Source of the DNA: Centrapalus pauciflorus
Taxonomy: Eukaryota > Streptophyta > Magnoliopsida > Asterales > Asteraceae
DNA: 64,000 nt
Assembly (NCBI GenBank): GCA_020465985.1
Contig: JAANYP010000724.1
Span: 508,001-572,000 of the forward strand
Reading direction: 5' to 3'
In this document: positions 1-10,761 of the stretch, piece after piece
Layout of the letters: each line of letters begins with the position of its first letter
Position numbering within the stretch: position 1 is the stretch's first letter
The notes under the pieces: generated by a model
What the model was told of the DNA's origin: nothing
The model's database searches: none
Seen by the model: the letters and a program-made list of their open reading frames with translations, nothing else
Made by a program: the position numbers and the translations under genes

Positions 1-351
1 GTAACAGATTCGAAACAACGTAGACTCGAAACTCTCTGAAATTGACTCGAAAGGAGCGTATTTAGGTTAGACTCGAGACTAAAGTGAAACCCTAATTACC
101 CCTATAGATTCGAGCGCCGCAAACTCGAAAAACGGCTAACACTTTGATTTTTTGACGTTTTACAGATTAAATCACTATTTTTCGAACGAAAAATAATGAT
201 TTCGATCAAAAACGTGAAAAACCACAAAGTGTTTCCCGAATATGAATTTGCTAAGCTTGAAAACACGTTTTTGAGAGCAAAACCGTCCAACTAGCGTCAA
301 GAAACCTAGAATGTATCTGATGAACACGAAGAACACCAAGAACACTCCGTA

Positions 352-364
352 GGCTCTGATACCA
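352..364 (-). other. Primer binding site (tRNA-iMet type) of copia A1
   Basis: The reverse complement reads TGGTATCAGAGCC, the standard plant LTR-element PBS complementary to the 3' end of initiator methionine tRNA. It lies two bases from the LTR end, which fixes the element as minus-strand. Confidence 0.9.
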
Positions 365-366
365 CT

Positions 367-677
367 TGTAAGGTCTACGACTGCAAGATCTATCTAGACG
401 CGGATCCGTGAACGAGTATTCCCTTAAGTAATTCGAATCTACCCAAAAACACTTAAACTCTTAAGTGATGAAACTTATGTTTTACTTATGCTTGAGTTAA
501 TCTTTGACCTTTATGTTTGAACTTCTTGTAATATGTTACATCAAGTTTAAACACACAATCAATAACAGACAAACAGATATAAACATATATATCAAAACAC
601 TTGTTAATACTCAGAATATTACTTAAGCCATAATGCAGATCGATTAGACTGCTATCGTCACACAGGGTGTACCAACA
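367..677 (-). repeat. 5' LTR of copia A1
   Basis: The LTR is bounded by TG...CA (plus strand tgtaaggtct ... gtaccaaca) and is about 311 bp. The related LTR at 14072-14654 is about 583 bp, so this copy is a shorter version lacking much of the interior. The right edge abuts the SIRE-like gag at 678. The matching target duplication cannot be checked because the other end is outside the window. Confidence 0.8.
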
Positions 678-1389
678 GTGTTCTGCTGATTCACACAAGC
701 AAAAGAAAGGAAAGCATGTCCAAACTACAGCTGTGGACACCAAACCTGTTGACAAAACAGGCTTTGGGTCTAAAGCTGGTATAAAAAGGCATACTAATCC
801 TTTTAATGCTGAACATTTTGAAAATAAGTTTTCAAAAGGTAAGCAGTCTGCCTTTAACAAGAATAAGTCTCAGGTTGAAGGCAAACCTGCTGTGATTTCA
901 AATAAGTTTTCAAATCATAGTGGTAAACTGGTTTTAAATGATAATAAGTATTTAAAAACCAGAAATAATGATTATGTTGATAGGCAACATCAATCACATC
1001 TCAGGAAGGGCAAAGGCAAAGTCATTGCTCAGCCTGAGAGATCTGGGAATAAGTTTCCTAAACATGTGGAGGTTAAAAAGCCAATTAAGCTTCCTATCTT
1101 TGATATCTGCCCTCCTAAAAAGTGGAAAGAAGAGACAGGCAAAGCTGTGGCTATTGAACTTTCCACTCAAGCTGTTGATTCATCAAAAAGTAATAAGTTT
1201 GCTAAACATGCTGATGGAATCAACGAAAACAACCCAGAATGTGTTTCTGAAAGGTCTTCTTCCAAAAATGCTAAAAGGAGAAAGTGTTATAAATGTGGAA
1301 TGAAGACACATCTGGCCAAAGACTGTCCTGAAATTGTGGACATGAGGCATGCTGACTCTGATGCTTCCTCACAAGAACAAATGCAGACT
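678..1389 (+). pseudogene. gag C-terminal part (zinc-knuckle nucleocapsid), SIRE-plus
   Basis: Gag packages the element RNA into cytoplasmic virus-like particles; this is the nucleic-acid-binding tail. The frame is Lys/Asn/Ser-rich and basic, with a CCHC knuckle near 1287-1328 (C-X2-C-X4-H-X4-C, CYKCGMKTHLAKDC). The minus-strand sister has the same region at 50662-51453. The N-terminal gag domain is absent because copia A1 interrupts it at 677/678. The frame ends in TAA at about 1390-1392, where sequence jumps straight into the pre-integrase domain: the protease coding region present in the sister is missing, so this is a deletion junction. Confidence 0.85.
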
Positions 1390-2508
1390 TAAACTGGTTA
1401 TGGCACAAAAGGCTGTCACATCTGAACTTCAAGAACATTAACAAACTCTGTAAGAAAGAGTTGGTGACAGGTTTGCCTTCTATGACCTTTGTTAAAGATA
1501 AACTCTGCACAGCTTGTGCGAAAGGCAAGCAGAGAAAATCATCATTCAAATCCAAACATAACTTCTCTATTGATACTCCTCTCTTCTTAATCCATATGGA
1601 CTTGTTTGGACCTGTTAATGTCCCAAGTCTAGGAGGAAGAAGATACACTCTAGTAATGGTTGATGAGTTCTCCAGGTACACATGGGTTATTTTCTTGAAG
1701 AGAAAAGGAGAGGCTGCTAGAGAAATTATTGGATTTGTGAAAAAGATGGAAATGCTGAACTCTGCCCAAGTAAAGCAGCTTACAAGTGATCATGGTACTG
1801 AATTCAGAAACAATACTCTTGAAGACTTCTGTGAAGAGAAAGGAATCACTCAAAACTTTTCAGCTGTAAGAACTCCACAACAAAATGGAGTTGCTGAAAG
1901 GAGAAACAGAACTCTCATTTAAGCTGCTAGAACCATGCTGTGTGCATCTGGTTTACCTTCATCATGCTGGGCTGAAGCTGTTAACACTGCCTGCTTCACC
2001 CAAAATAGATTCTTAGTGGTGAAAAGGTTCAACAAGACTCCCTATGAGCTGATCAAAGGGAGGAAACCAAATGTCAGTTACTTCCATGTATTTGGTTGTC
2101 CTTGATTCATTTTGAATCAATGGGATCAACTGGCAAAGTTTGAAGCAAAAGCTGATGAAGGTGTGTTTGTTGGCTACTCTGCTATCTCTAAAGCCTACAA
2201 AGTGTACAACAACAAAAGAAAGGTGATAGATGAATCTATTAATGTCACCTTTGAAGAGTCCAAGAATGCTTCCACCAAAGATGTTCCTGAATCAGTTTCA
2301 GGAGAATGAAACTTTGATGATCTGATGCATTCAAACAGTGAAGAGGACTCAAAAGCTTCCACATCACCCAGTGTGGAACCTGTTAATCATGATGGGCATG
2401 ATGATGATTATGTCAATACACCCTGTGTGAATAAGTGTACTGATCTAATTACAAATGCATGTCCTGAACCTATCAATGCTGATTTTCCTGGTTCCTCTGC
2501 TGATATGA
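1390..2508 (+). pseudogene. GAG-pre-integrase and integrase, SIRE-plus
   Basis: Integrase inserts the cDNA into the genome. The frame starts with the pre-integrase motif (NWLWHKRLSHLNFKN), followed by the Cys pair LCTACAKGKQ, then the rve core: D in MDLFGP near 1597, D in SDHGTEF near 1789 and E in NGVAERRN near 1895. Stops interrupt it near 1920 (TAA after RNRTLI), near 2104 (TGA) and near 2307 (TGA). An acidic Ser-rich linker follows. At about 2508 the sequence jumps from this linker into the middle of RT (sister element: about 48990 to 48485), so the linker end and N-terminal RT are deleted. Confidence 0.88.
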
Positions 2509-3795
2509 GACATTTGCTCCTGTGGCCAGTCTAGAAGCAATTCGTTTGTATCTAGCCTACGCTACTCATAAGAGCATTAAGGTATTTCAAATGGATGTGA
2601 AGAGTGCATTTTTAAATGGGAAGCTGCAAGAAGAAGTTTATGTCAAGCAGCCTCCAGGTTTTGAAAATGAATATCATCCAGGTTTTGTCTATAAGTTGGA
2701 CAAAGCTCTCTATGGTCTCAAACAAGCCCCTAGAGCCTGGTATGACACTCTTACTGAGTTCCTTATGAGCAATGGGTATTCCAGAGGTAAAGTGGATACT
2801 ACACTGTTCATAAAGAAGGTGAAATCTGATATTATGCTTTTTCAAATTTATGTGGATGATATAATATTTGGTTCTACCAATGAGCAGTTATGCAAGAATT
2901 TTTCATTACTCATGAAATCTAAATATGAAATGAGTATGATGGGAGAACTTACTTTCTTTTTAGGATTACAGGTTAAACAAATCTCAACTGGAATTTCATA
3001 AATCAAAGAAAGTATACCTTAGATCTCTTGAAAAAGTTTAAATTTGATCAAAGTTCTCCTATTAAAACCCCAATGGCAACCAATGTAAAATTGGATGCTG
3101 ATACCAGTGGCAAAGCTGTTTCAGTAACAGCTTACAGAGGTATGATTGGGAGCTTGCTGTACTTAACTGCTAGTAGACCTGATATTATGTTATCCACCTG
3201 TCTGTGTGCTAGGTTCCAAGCTGATCCAAAGGAATCTCATCTAGCTGTTGTTAAGAGAATCTTCAGATTCCTGAAGGGTACACCAGGGTTGGGTCTTTGG
3301 TACCCCAAAGACTCCAGCCTTGAACTAACAGGTTATTCAGATTCGGATTTTGCAGGCTGCAGGCTAGATAGGAAAAGCACAACAGGTGGATGTCAACTCC
3401 TTGGTGGTAAGTTGATAAGTTGGTGTAGCAAGAAGCAGAACTCAGTGTCTACTTCTACTGCTGAAGCTGAGTACATTGCTGCTGGAAGCTGCTGTGGGCA
3501 GACTCTGTGGATGCAGCATCAGCTTGAAGATTATGGGCTTGTGTATAGGAAAATTCCTATTCTGTGTGATAACACAAGTGCCATAGCCATTTCCAACAAT
3601 CCAGTATTTCATTCAAGAACAAAGCATATTGAAGTCAGACATCACTTCATCAGGGATCACATTCAGAAAGGTAATGTGGAGGTAAGTTTTATTTCCACAA
3701 ATGAACAGCTTGCAGACATTTTCACCAAACCTCTGGATGAAACAAGGTTTAATTACCTTGTCAGCAAGCTGGGCATGTTAAACAAAAGTGACTAA
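2509..3795 (+). pseudogene. Reverse transcriptase (N-truncated) and RNase H, SIRE-plus
   Basis: RT copies element RNA to DNA and RNase H removes the RNA strand. Visible RT motifs are FQMDVKSAFLNGKL (catalytic Asp) near 2590, YGLKQAPRAWY near 2712 and YVDDIIFGS near 2850. RNase H runs over 3100-3795 with DSDFAGC, STAEAEYIAAGS, LCDNTSAI and TKHIEVRHHFIRD, ending LADIFTKPLDE before a TAA/TAG pair at about 3793. A TAA near 3000 splits RT from the RNase H linker. The frame otherwise matches 47197-48471 closely. The RT N-terminus is missing. Confidence 0.9.
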
Positions 3796-4484
3796 GTGTC
3801 CTCAAAGGTCTAAAACTTTATATGTCTCACACTGATCAAGTTTCTCAGAACAGCTTAGACTATACAGGCTCTGCGTGTTATGTACTTAGCCACTTTTCTG
3901 AAATCCTTGATCAGCTTGAACATACAACAGGCTGAACACATACAGTGTACTTGTCCAGCCTGATCTGATGGTCCATTCTTCACTCTGCTCATTCCCTCAC
4001 ACTGATTTACAAGACATTGTCTTGTAACCTGCTCAGCCATTGGACACAACCTGTTCCTACATAGTTGAACAGGCTGAGGGAACAGCTTGAAGAATGAACA
4101 GCTTGTGATGACCCTGCTCATCACAGGTTTGACCAACAGCTTAGACCAACAGATTTAATTACCTTTCTTCAAACTTAAGTTACTAAATTTATGTTTTTAT
4201 TTAACTTAATTACCGTGGATAATGTGGGTTACGTGTATTAGTGATTTAAAAGGGCTCAAGTGGTCTGACAAACGGTCTGACATGGACAACCGTTTCGTTT
4301 TCCGTTAACGACCTTTTCAAATCAACCGCCCAAATATTTCTCTCTCATACACACTCACATTCAAATCCTATAAATACCTCATACTGTTACATCTTCGTCT
4401 TCCTCACTACTATCATCTGCCTTCTAAGAACCCTAAATATTCGACTAAGTGTCTTGTGCTTCTGCTACTTTCCCTACTCTCAAA
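3796..4484 (+). other. Non-coding spacer between pol and third ORF, SIRE-plus
   Basis: About 690 bp with no supported ORF. The first half holds many short copies of AACAG(C/G)CTTG-like and GAACAGGCTG-like motifs on both strands, also seen in the family's LTRs. The second half looks like a plant promoter and leader: a TATA box at 4369-4376, a pyrimidine-rich stretch and an ATG in good context at 4485. The equivalent spacer in the sister (46510-47196) keeps the same layout. Confidence 0.7.
4369..4376 (+). promoter_or_regulatory. Conserved TATA box upstream of third ORF, SIRE-plus
   Basis: TATAAATA lies 109 bases before the ATG at 4485, within the conserved block TCAAATCCTATAAATACC. The sister element has the same box at 46614-46621, 105 bases before its ATG. 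Its position suggests a separate promoter for the third ORF; this is inference, without transcript evidence. Confidence 0.55.
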
Positions 4485-7400
4485 ATGGCTCACAGAAACA
4501 ACCCCTTCCTACCAGTGTTTGTTGGTGATGATGTGCAAAAACATTCATCAGTCACCACAATGCTAACCCTCAAACCCACCAACTACGTTGCAAACCTCAC
4601 AATCCCCAAAAACTATGTGGGGAAAGGTTATGATCAAATGGTGGAGTTTTTGACAGTTCATCCGTTGAACTATGCTATGACTGCTACTCATGGGGTCCTG
4701 TACCAGGAGATGGTGTATGAGTTCTGGTACACTTGTGCCTACAACCCCAACACCAAGGTCATCAAGGGGACTATCCTCAATGGGACTCAGACCATTGAGA
4801 TTACTGCTGATCTTCTCAGGGAAGTTCTTCATCTGCCCATTGCTGATTCCTATGATATGCCACAGCCTGAAAATGAGCAAATGGGAAATCTGCTACGCTT
4901 CTGTGGTGTAGCAGAACCCAAAATTGGAGCAACACTGTATAGGAAGGATTTGTCTCCTACTTATAGCTTTCTGTTTGCCTCAGTGATGATGAGCTTCAGC
5001 AGCAAAGTTGGTTCATTTGACCAGCTGAGCCGTAATGAAGTCCCAATAGTCCTACAGCTGGTGGATGGGACTACCATTGATATGGCTAAGTGGATCTTTC
5101 TGAACTTGAGGAACCTGGTGCAGCAAGAGCCAAGACCAGCTGCTGTTCGTTACCCCAGGTTTCTGAGCCTCATATTCAGACACTTTTGTGGTGAGCATCT
5201 ATACAACTCTCAGCCTCTACTTCATACTGCTGCATTCCCTGTAATAGGGAATAGAATTTTCTACACTGCTGTACTGCCAAATGAGCCTCCTCTGTCCACA
5301 CCAATGAGGAGGTTGTTAAGATTGGTGGAAGGACCCTCTGCTGTGAGGGTGGATCCAGAAGCTGCTGCTCCCAAGAGAAAATCCAAAGCCAGGTCCAAAC
5401 TTATTAAGAGGACCCTGGCAACCACTGAAGCTGGGCCTATGCAAAAGAAGGCCAAAACAGCTCAGTCTGAGTCTGCACTCTTAGCCTCTGTGGCTGAGGG
5501 GGAGCAGGCTCCTCACCCTGGTTCATTCGTTGAACCTGAAGCCTCTGTGGCTGGTGTCTTTGTGGCACCTGAGACTATGGAACAGGCCAACACACCTGTT
5601 TCTGACCCAATCTCAAAACCTGTCCTGTCTGAACCCCTCATCACCTCTCCACAATCACCCACTTCATCCCTCCACTACCAAAGAAAATCACTCTCCAAAA
5701 AGAAACCAGCCCAAACAACCACCTCCTCTGTTCCCTCACAACAGGGTTCAGTTGTAAGAGAAGCCACCTCTGCTGCCTCTCCTATATTGGGAGAAGGTTT
5801 AGCACAATTGGAGACTGCTTCACTCCAGCCTGAGTCCACCCAGAGTCAGCCTAGACCCTCTGGTTCCTCCCAACAGGAACCAGTTGTACAAAAGGAGATA
5901 ACCACCTCAACTATTCCAGCCTCCCAACAGGCTTAGGATATTGAAAGACAAGAGCCCTCTCCACTCCATACTGCGTCCACACTGTCCCCCACTCAAACTT
6001 CTTTTAACCCTGAGTCTGCACGAGGTGCCCACACTGCTGGTATAGACCAATCAGCAGCTCAGCCTCAAACTTCTGCTCCCCATGATACAGCTGTTCTACA
6101 CCAAACAGCTGCTGAGTGACCAACAACCCAAGATGATGAACCTCAGGGATCATACCATCCCTTTGGTGAGGCTACTCCTTCTATGCAAACTCCATCAGCA
6201 GGTTTCACCACTGCTGATGTTGAAATGCATATCCCATCTCCCCATGATGAGGTGCTTTTACACCAAGGCACTGCAGAAGGAACCCCCACTGGCCTTCATG
6301 AGGATGTTGCAACATAAGTAGCATCTGAAAGGCCCCCATCATCAATTCCTTTTCCTGATGAAGCAGTTACTGCCGCTGCTGAGGGACCCTTTGACCCCTC
6401 CAAGCTGGGTCACATTACTTTTGCCCAGGCTATGGAGCTTCTATCAAATGTTCCTCTTCCCTCTCCCTCACATCCTCATACACCAGCCTCATCATCATCT
6501 TCTCCATCCACCCAATCTAAACAGTCCACCCATACACCTCCATCTCCTAAAGACCTGCCTTTGAAGGATCAGCTTTCTCTGCTGACCAACAAAATTGGTT
6601 CTTTGGAAACCACTATGACCTCTCTACCCTCTATTATTTCAGACTCTGTGTCTGAACAGCTTAAGGGGTTCTTTGATTTGTTCAAAGACTCCTTCCCTGC
6701 CACTCCACAAACAGATAATTCTCCACAGCTGCTAGCACTCACTGCACAGCTGCAAAATGTGTCCACCTCCCTCTCCTCCATTATTTCACTTCAACAGGAC
6801 TCTGTGTCCTCAATGACAGCTATTTCTCAACAGTTGTCATCTCTCCTAACTTCTTGCAACACTACTCTTCCTAATACTCTGGCCAACTTGAACACACTCA
6901 TTGGCTCCTAAATTCTGTGTCATCAAACCTTGCTGATGTGCAAGATTCTCTCGAATTACATCTTGCACAGCTTCAAAGTTTGCTGTTCACAGCTTCTGAT
7001 AGGGAAAATATTGTTAAGCTGACCTCTCTTGCTGATACCAAATCCTCTTCTCTCCAAACCTGTCTTACCCAGCTTGCAGAGGTAAGGGACAACTTGGCAT
7101 TCTTAGTGAATAGCCTTGTTGGCCCCAGACCTGCTGCCAAAACTGCTGGCAAGCCTGATGTCTTTGTGTCTTCAGGCAGACCGGTACATCTCCTTCAAAG
7201 GGGGAGAAGTCATCTTCCTCGAAGACTAAGTCTAAGGGGGAGAAAACTTCTTCTCCTAAGGAGAAATCAGTGCCTGCAACACTCACTCGTCAACCAGCAG
7301 GAGCTTCAACAGGTACACTGGAGGGTGCCTCTCACGCTGCTCAGCCTACTCAAGCTGAAACTCCAAACCCTGCTCAGTCTAAGGGGGAGGAACTTATGTC

Positions 7401-8627
7401 TGAGGACAGGCCAAGCAGCAAAAGGAGGCATCTGATCTTACAAGAAGAAGAGGAGGAGGAAAGTCCTGAAGCTGCTGTCACTATAGCAGCTAAAGGAAAA
7501 GAAAAAGCAGCAACTGATCCCCAGCAACTGAAAGCAGCAGAGATTCAATTTCACAAAGCCAGGGCCAAAGAAATGGGTCTTCCTATGCACAAATACTTTG
7601 AGTTTAGAGAAGAACAGCTTCAAGCCCTGGAAGCTCTAAGGAAAGAAGAAGAATCTGCCAAAGGTGCTAAATCTTTTGCAATTCAAGAGGCAAGGAAAGT
7701 CAAAATGTCCACTCTGAATGTGCAAAAGAAATTAATGAAAGCTGCTAAGGGGTCAGCAGAAGAGAAGGAAGCAGAAAAAGAAAAGGGTGCTCTGGTCTCA
7801 GTGACCAAAACTCAAGTGCCCTCTGCTAGAACCCAATTCCATTTTGACAACCTGGCAAGGAAGAAGTTTCATGATGTTGCTGACCGAAGACTTGCTAAGG
7901 AACTAATTGTCAAAGCTGTTCCTATTCAAGAAAAGGCAAACAGTGGAAACTGCAAATTACCAGGATGGGTTCAACAGGCCCTGAGCTGGAATCTTATGAT
8001 CACACTGATGTTGCCCAAATGGGGTACAGGGAATGGGTGGAACTAGCAGTTGCCCTGAGCCAGTCAAAGTCAGAAACGACTAAGACTATCAGGGCATATG
8101 TAAAGAAGTTAATGGAGAGAGTGAAAGATCTTGGCCTAATCTCAACTGATATAAGTGAGGGTGTCTCTGTGACATATCCCAAGATAAAGGCCAAAAGAAC
8201 AAGGAGAGACACAGAGCTGGAAGAAATCCTTATGATGATTGAACAAGGAGATTATGCTGTGGAAATCAAAGGAGTTAACCACATCCTGCCCAAAGGAGTA
8301 GATTTTGAAGATGGCAAAGTAATTGAAGAGCCTGAGTTAGGGGCATTTTTTGTAGATCCTCTATCTCAGAAGAAATGTTTTCAAAGAGCTTCAGACCTGC
8401 ACAAAGTTGGTCTTAAGCAGCTTGCAGCCTTCAGAATTGCCAACTCCTTCAGGCAGTCCAGCAAATGGAGAGCAACCATCTGGGATGTGCTGAGAGATTT
8501 GTATGACAGAGGTGAGCTTCAAGATCCAAACTTCATGTTTCTCAGAGTTGAAATTCAAGATCTGGAAGAAACAAGGGAGGAACTTGAAAGAATATTTGGA
8601 GAAGGACTGCCACCTTCAGTACAGTGA
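4485..8627 (+). pseudogene. Giant third ORF of SIRE-like element (often called env-like)
   Basis: A reading frame of about 1,380 codons follows pol; function unknown. ATG at 4485 (context AAAATGG) is chosen because the sister starts at the same place (46509). Domains by eye: residues 1-300, a globular conserved region (motifs MVYEFWYTC, GTQTIEIT, DLSPTYSFLF, GSFDQLSR, IVLQLVDGTT, NEPPLSTPMRRLL); about 300-650, a basic then Pro/Ser/Thr/Gln-rich low-complexity region; about 690-900, Ser/Leu-rich predicted coiled coil; about 950-1150, Lys/Glu/Ala-rich coiled coil; the last ~220 residues, a conserved domain (QMGYREWVELAVALSQSKSE, FQRASDLHKVGLKQL). Stops at 5934, about 6118 and about 6316, plus frame changes near 6910, 7190 and 7960, break it. 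I see no signal peptide, cleavage site or clear membrane anchor, so an envelope role is unsupported. Confidence 0.8.
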
Positions 8628-8929
8628 TGTCCATCTACCAATCAGGGTAGGTGAAGAATGGAATTTGTCCATCAGTTGGACAGGCTTACCATTTTCTGCT
8701 CCCAACAAAAACAGTCCAATGTACATTAGTTGTAATATACATCAGTACATCAGTTGTACTTTTGTAAGAACATGTGTTGTTCTAATGTAATAAAAAAATC
8801 AGTGTATATATAAACTGATCTTTTACTTTATGTTGATGTTGTAATTTTATTTTAATAAATGTATTGTAAAACTATATAGTGACTTTTGATAAGACCAGCT
8901 TAGACTGGTTATTGCAAATAGGGAGAGAT
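8628..8929 (+). other. 3' untranslated region and polypurine tract, SIRE-plus
   Basis: AT-rich non-coding sequence after the third ORF, with repeats of an ACATCAGTTGTA-like motif around 8718-8765. It ends in the purine run AAATAGGGAGAGAT immediately before the 3' LTR, the expected plus-strand primer. No gene is seen. Confidence 0.75.
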
Positions 8930-10058
8930 TGTTAGGCACAAAAAGGCCTCAGTCAAACCTGTTCTGCATCTGAGGGGGAGATTCTTAATCAAACCTGTTG
9001 ATGCCTTTGAAGGTTAAATTTAAGGCCTGTTATATGCCTTATTGAAACCTGAAAATGATTTGTAATATCAGCCTGAAGCTGCTCTATGTGTTGCATGTGT
9101 TGCAACAAAGGCAGTTTTGCTCAAGCTGTTCAGTCTGCTGAACAGGTTGGACATAAACTGTCTACGCTGCTCTACACTGGTGAGCAGCTTGGGCAGTTTA
9201 CAAGTGTTCTGTTCTTTGTGAACAGAACCTGTTCTTTGTGAACAGGCTAAACACTTTATGGAATGTGTTTCCAAGTCCTCATGTATTGTTTTTTACAGAA
9301 AGATCAGTTTACAAAGTCGAAGACAAAGTGGAAATCAGAACTGCTCAGCCTGCCCAAGCTGTTCTGCTACATGAAGACAAAAGGTTATTTGAAAAAGGGT
9401 GACAGACCTTTTTCTTATATCAAAATAGGCCTTTACAAGGAAGAAAAATACAAAGTTGACATTCCTTATTTGGTTAAAGGCAATGCAACAGTAGACAAAG
9501 TGAAAAGACAAAAGTTCTGCACATATGAAGACAAGTCTGCTTTTCAGAATAGTGCAGAAAAGGTTATGTTGTCTTTTCAACAAGACTTCTCCTTTTTCAT
9601 TCCGTCCAATGAAGAAGCTTCACTTAGATCCTCTGAGTGAGTATAAAAGGAAACTTCCAAGGATTGAAAGATTAAGCCAAAAAGCTAAGTGCTGAAAACA
9701 AGAGTGAACGTGCATTCGAAGTGTGTCTTTCATGCATGCAAGTCTGCTTGAATAAAACAGTGCTCAGTGTCTAAGCTGTTCTTATTCAAGCTGTTCCTCA
9801 GAGTCTTGTAAACACAGTGAGTGATTCTTAGTGAGTGTATTCATTGTAATTAGTTTAAGTCAGTCTTAGACTAGTTAAACATACTGTTGTATCTTTCATC
9901 TCAGCTTGAACCATTCCGCATTCAAGCTTGTTTGTAATTAACATTTGTTAATAATACATACAAACATTGAGAAAACTGTGTGTAATTTTTAAAGTGTTGT
10001 ATTCACCCCCCCTCTACAGCTTAAAGCTATATACTTGGGACATCTTTTGGGACCTACA
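8930..10058 (+). repeat. 3' LTR of SIRE-plus
   Basis: TG...CA boundaries (TGTTAGGCACAAAAAGG ... TTTTGGGACCTACA), about 1,129 bp. It matches both LTRs of the minus-strand sister (40863-41977 and 53344-54448). It contains two tandem copies of the palindromic TGTTCTTTGTGAACA block at 9209-9246, a CCAAT at about 9606, a TATA box at 9642-9650, an AATAAA near 9750 and a C-rich tract near 10006. The right edge joins copia A2 integrase. Confidence 0.92.
9642..9650 (+). promoter_or_regulatory. LTR promoter TATA box, SIRE-plus 3' LTR
   Basis: TATAAAAGG lies about 35 bases after a CCAAT motif, in the position expected for the U3/R boundary. The same box occurs in both LTRs of the sister element. In a 3' LTR it could drive read-out into flanking DNA. 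Confidence 0.65.
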
Positions 10059-10739
10059 ACCACCTATACTCCTTTTGTTGATTGGTCCGAACAGGTCCAT
10101 ATGCAACAAATCGAACGTGGCAGCTATTGAGTTTTGAGTCTTGGACTTGTGTGCCTTCTGGTGTTGTTTTCCTTTCTTGCAAGGTAGACACTTGTCTTCA
10201 AACTAAAAACTCTTCATTGGAACACCTTGCACCAATCCATTTTTCGTAATGTAATTCATTTTTTTTAGGTGCAAGTGTACCATGCGTCTGTTCCATAGAA
10301 CTGATTCCATCTCTGAAGCTTTAGATAGTAGACATATTGGTCCCATCGAAGATTCTGGCTTGTTCATGTCTAGCATGTACAGGTCATTTTTCCTTGGAGC
10401 CCTCATCAGTATCCACTCTTCAGGTACTTTGAATCCCGGTTTCAGCACTAACGCCTCAGTATCAGTGAAAAGTACTGAGTTCTTCTTATCACAGATTTGA
10501 GATACACTAATGAGATTGTGAACTAGTTTATCAACGTGTTAAACTTGATCCAGTTTGATAGTCCCATTAGTGACCACTCCAGTACCGGTGATATTTCCTC
10601 CCTTATTACCATTGAATGATACAAATCCCCTATTCCCTCCCTTGAAGTCTGCAAGTAGACTTCTTTCCCCTATCATGTGCCTAGAGCAACCACTGTCGAC
10701 GAACCACTTGTTGTTTGGACCTGTAGTTATCTCCTGCAC
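10059..10739 (-). pseudogene. Protease, GAG-pre-integrase and integrase start, copia A2
   Basis: The minus-strand frame shows the aspartic protease motif KWFVDSGCSRHMIG near 10700 (catalytic DSG). A conserved stretch ending in HNLISVSQ follows, with a stop near 10540. The pre-integrase domain is at 10203-10448 (LWNRRMVHLHLKKMN). A stop near 10200 precedes a Cys pair (CLPCKKGKQ) and the first integrase motif LLHMDLFGPINKRSIGG. The frame is cut at 10059 by the SIRE-plus LTR, before the second and third catalytic residues. Protease would mature Gag-Pol; integrase here is a stub. Confidence 0.88.
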
Positions 10740-10761
10740 ATGAAAGAAAAGAGGCTAGTTA

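Larger units (their letters stand above)
1..677 (-). mobile_element. Ty1/copia element A1, 5' end only (leader plus 5' LTR)
   Basis: The stretch matches the leader and LTR of the minus-strand copia at 10059-14654: shared blocks include the 'aggagcgtattt' stretch, the 'aaaaacggctaa' stretch and the primer binding site. Read on the minus strand it runs LTR (677 down to 367), PBS (364-352), then untranslated leader (351-1). The rest of the element lies left of the window. It sits inside the plus-strand SIRE-like element, whose gag reading frame resumes exactly at 678. The leader is rich in TTCGAA/CTCGAA. No coding sequence is seen here; short open frames are chance. Confidence 0.8.
678..10058 (+). 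mobile_element. SIRE/Maximus-like Ty1/copia retrotransposon, 5'-truncated in window (SIRE-plus)
   Basis: The order is gag C-terminus, GAG-pre-integrase, integrase, reverse transcriptase, RNase H, spacer with a TATA box, very long third ORF, polypurine tract and 3' LTR. This is the copia pol order (integrase before RT) with an extra 3' ORF, characteristic of the SIRE/Maximus lineage. A second member of the same family lies at 40863-54448 on the other strand and aligns throughout. Compared with it, this copy has lost the protease and the N-terminal part of RT by internal deletion and carries several stops. Its 5' part is cut off by copia A1. Its 3' LTR ends inside the integrase of copia A2. Confidence 0.9.

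Noticed and set aside
102..290. Small minus-strand frame in the copia A1 leader
   Set aside because: It lies between PBS and gag in non-coding leader and is not preserved in the A2 leader.
4485..8627. Calling the third ORF an envelope gene
   Set aside because: Position alone suggests env; no signal peptide, cleavage site or convincing membrane anchor was seen.
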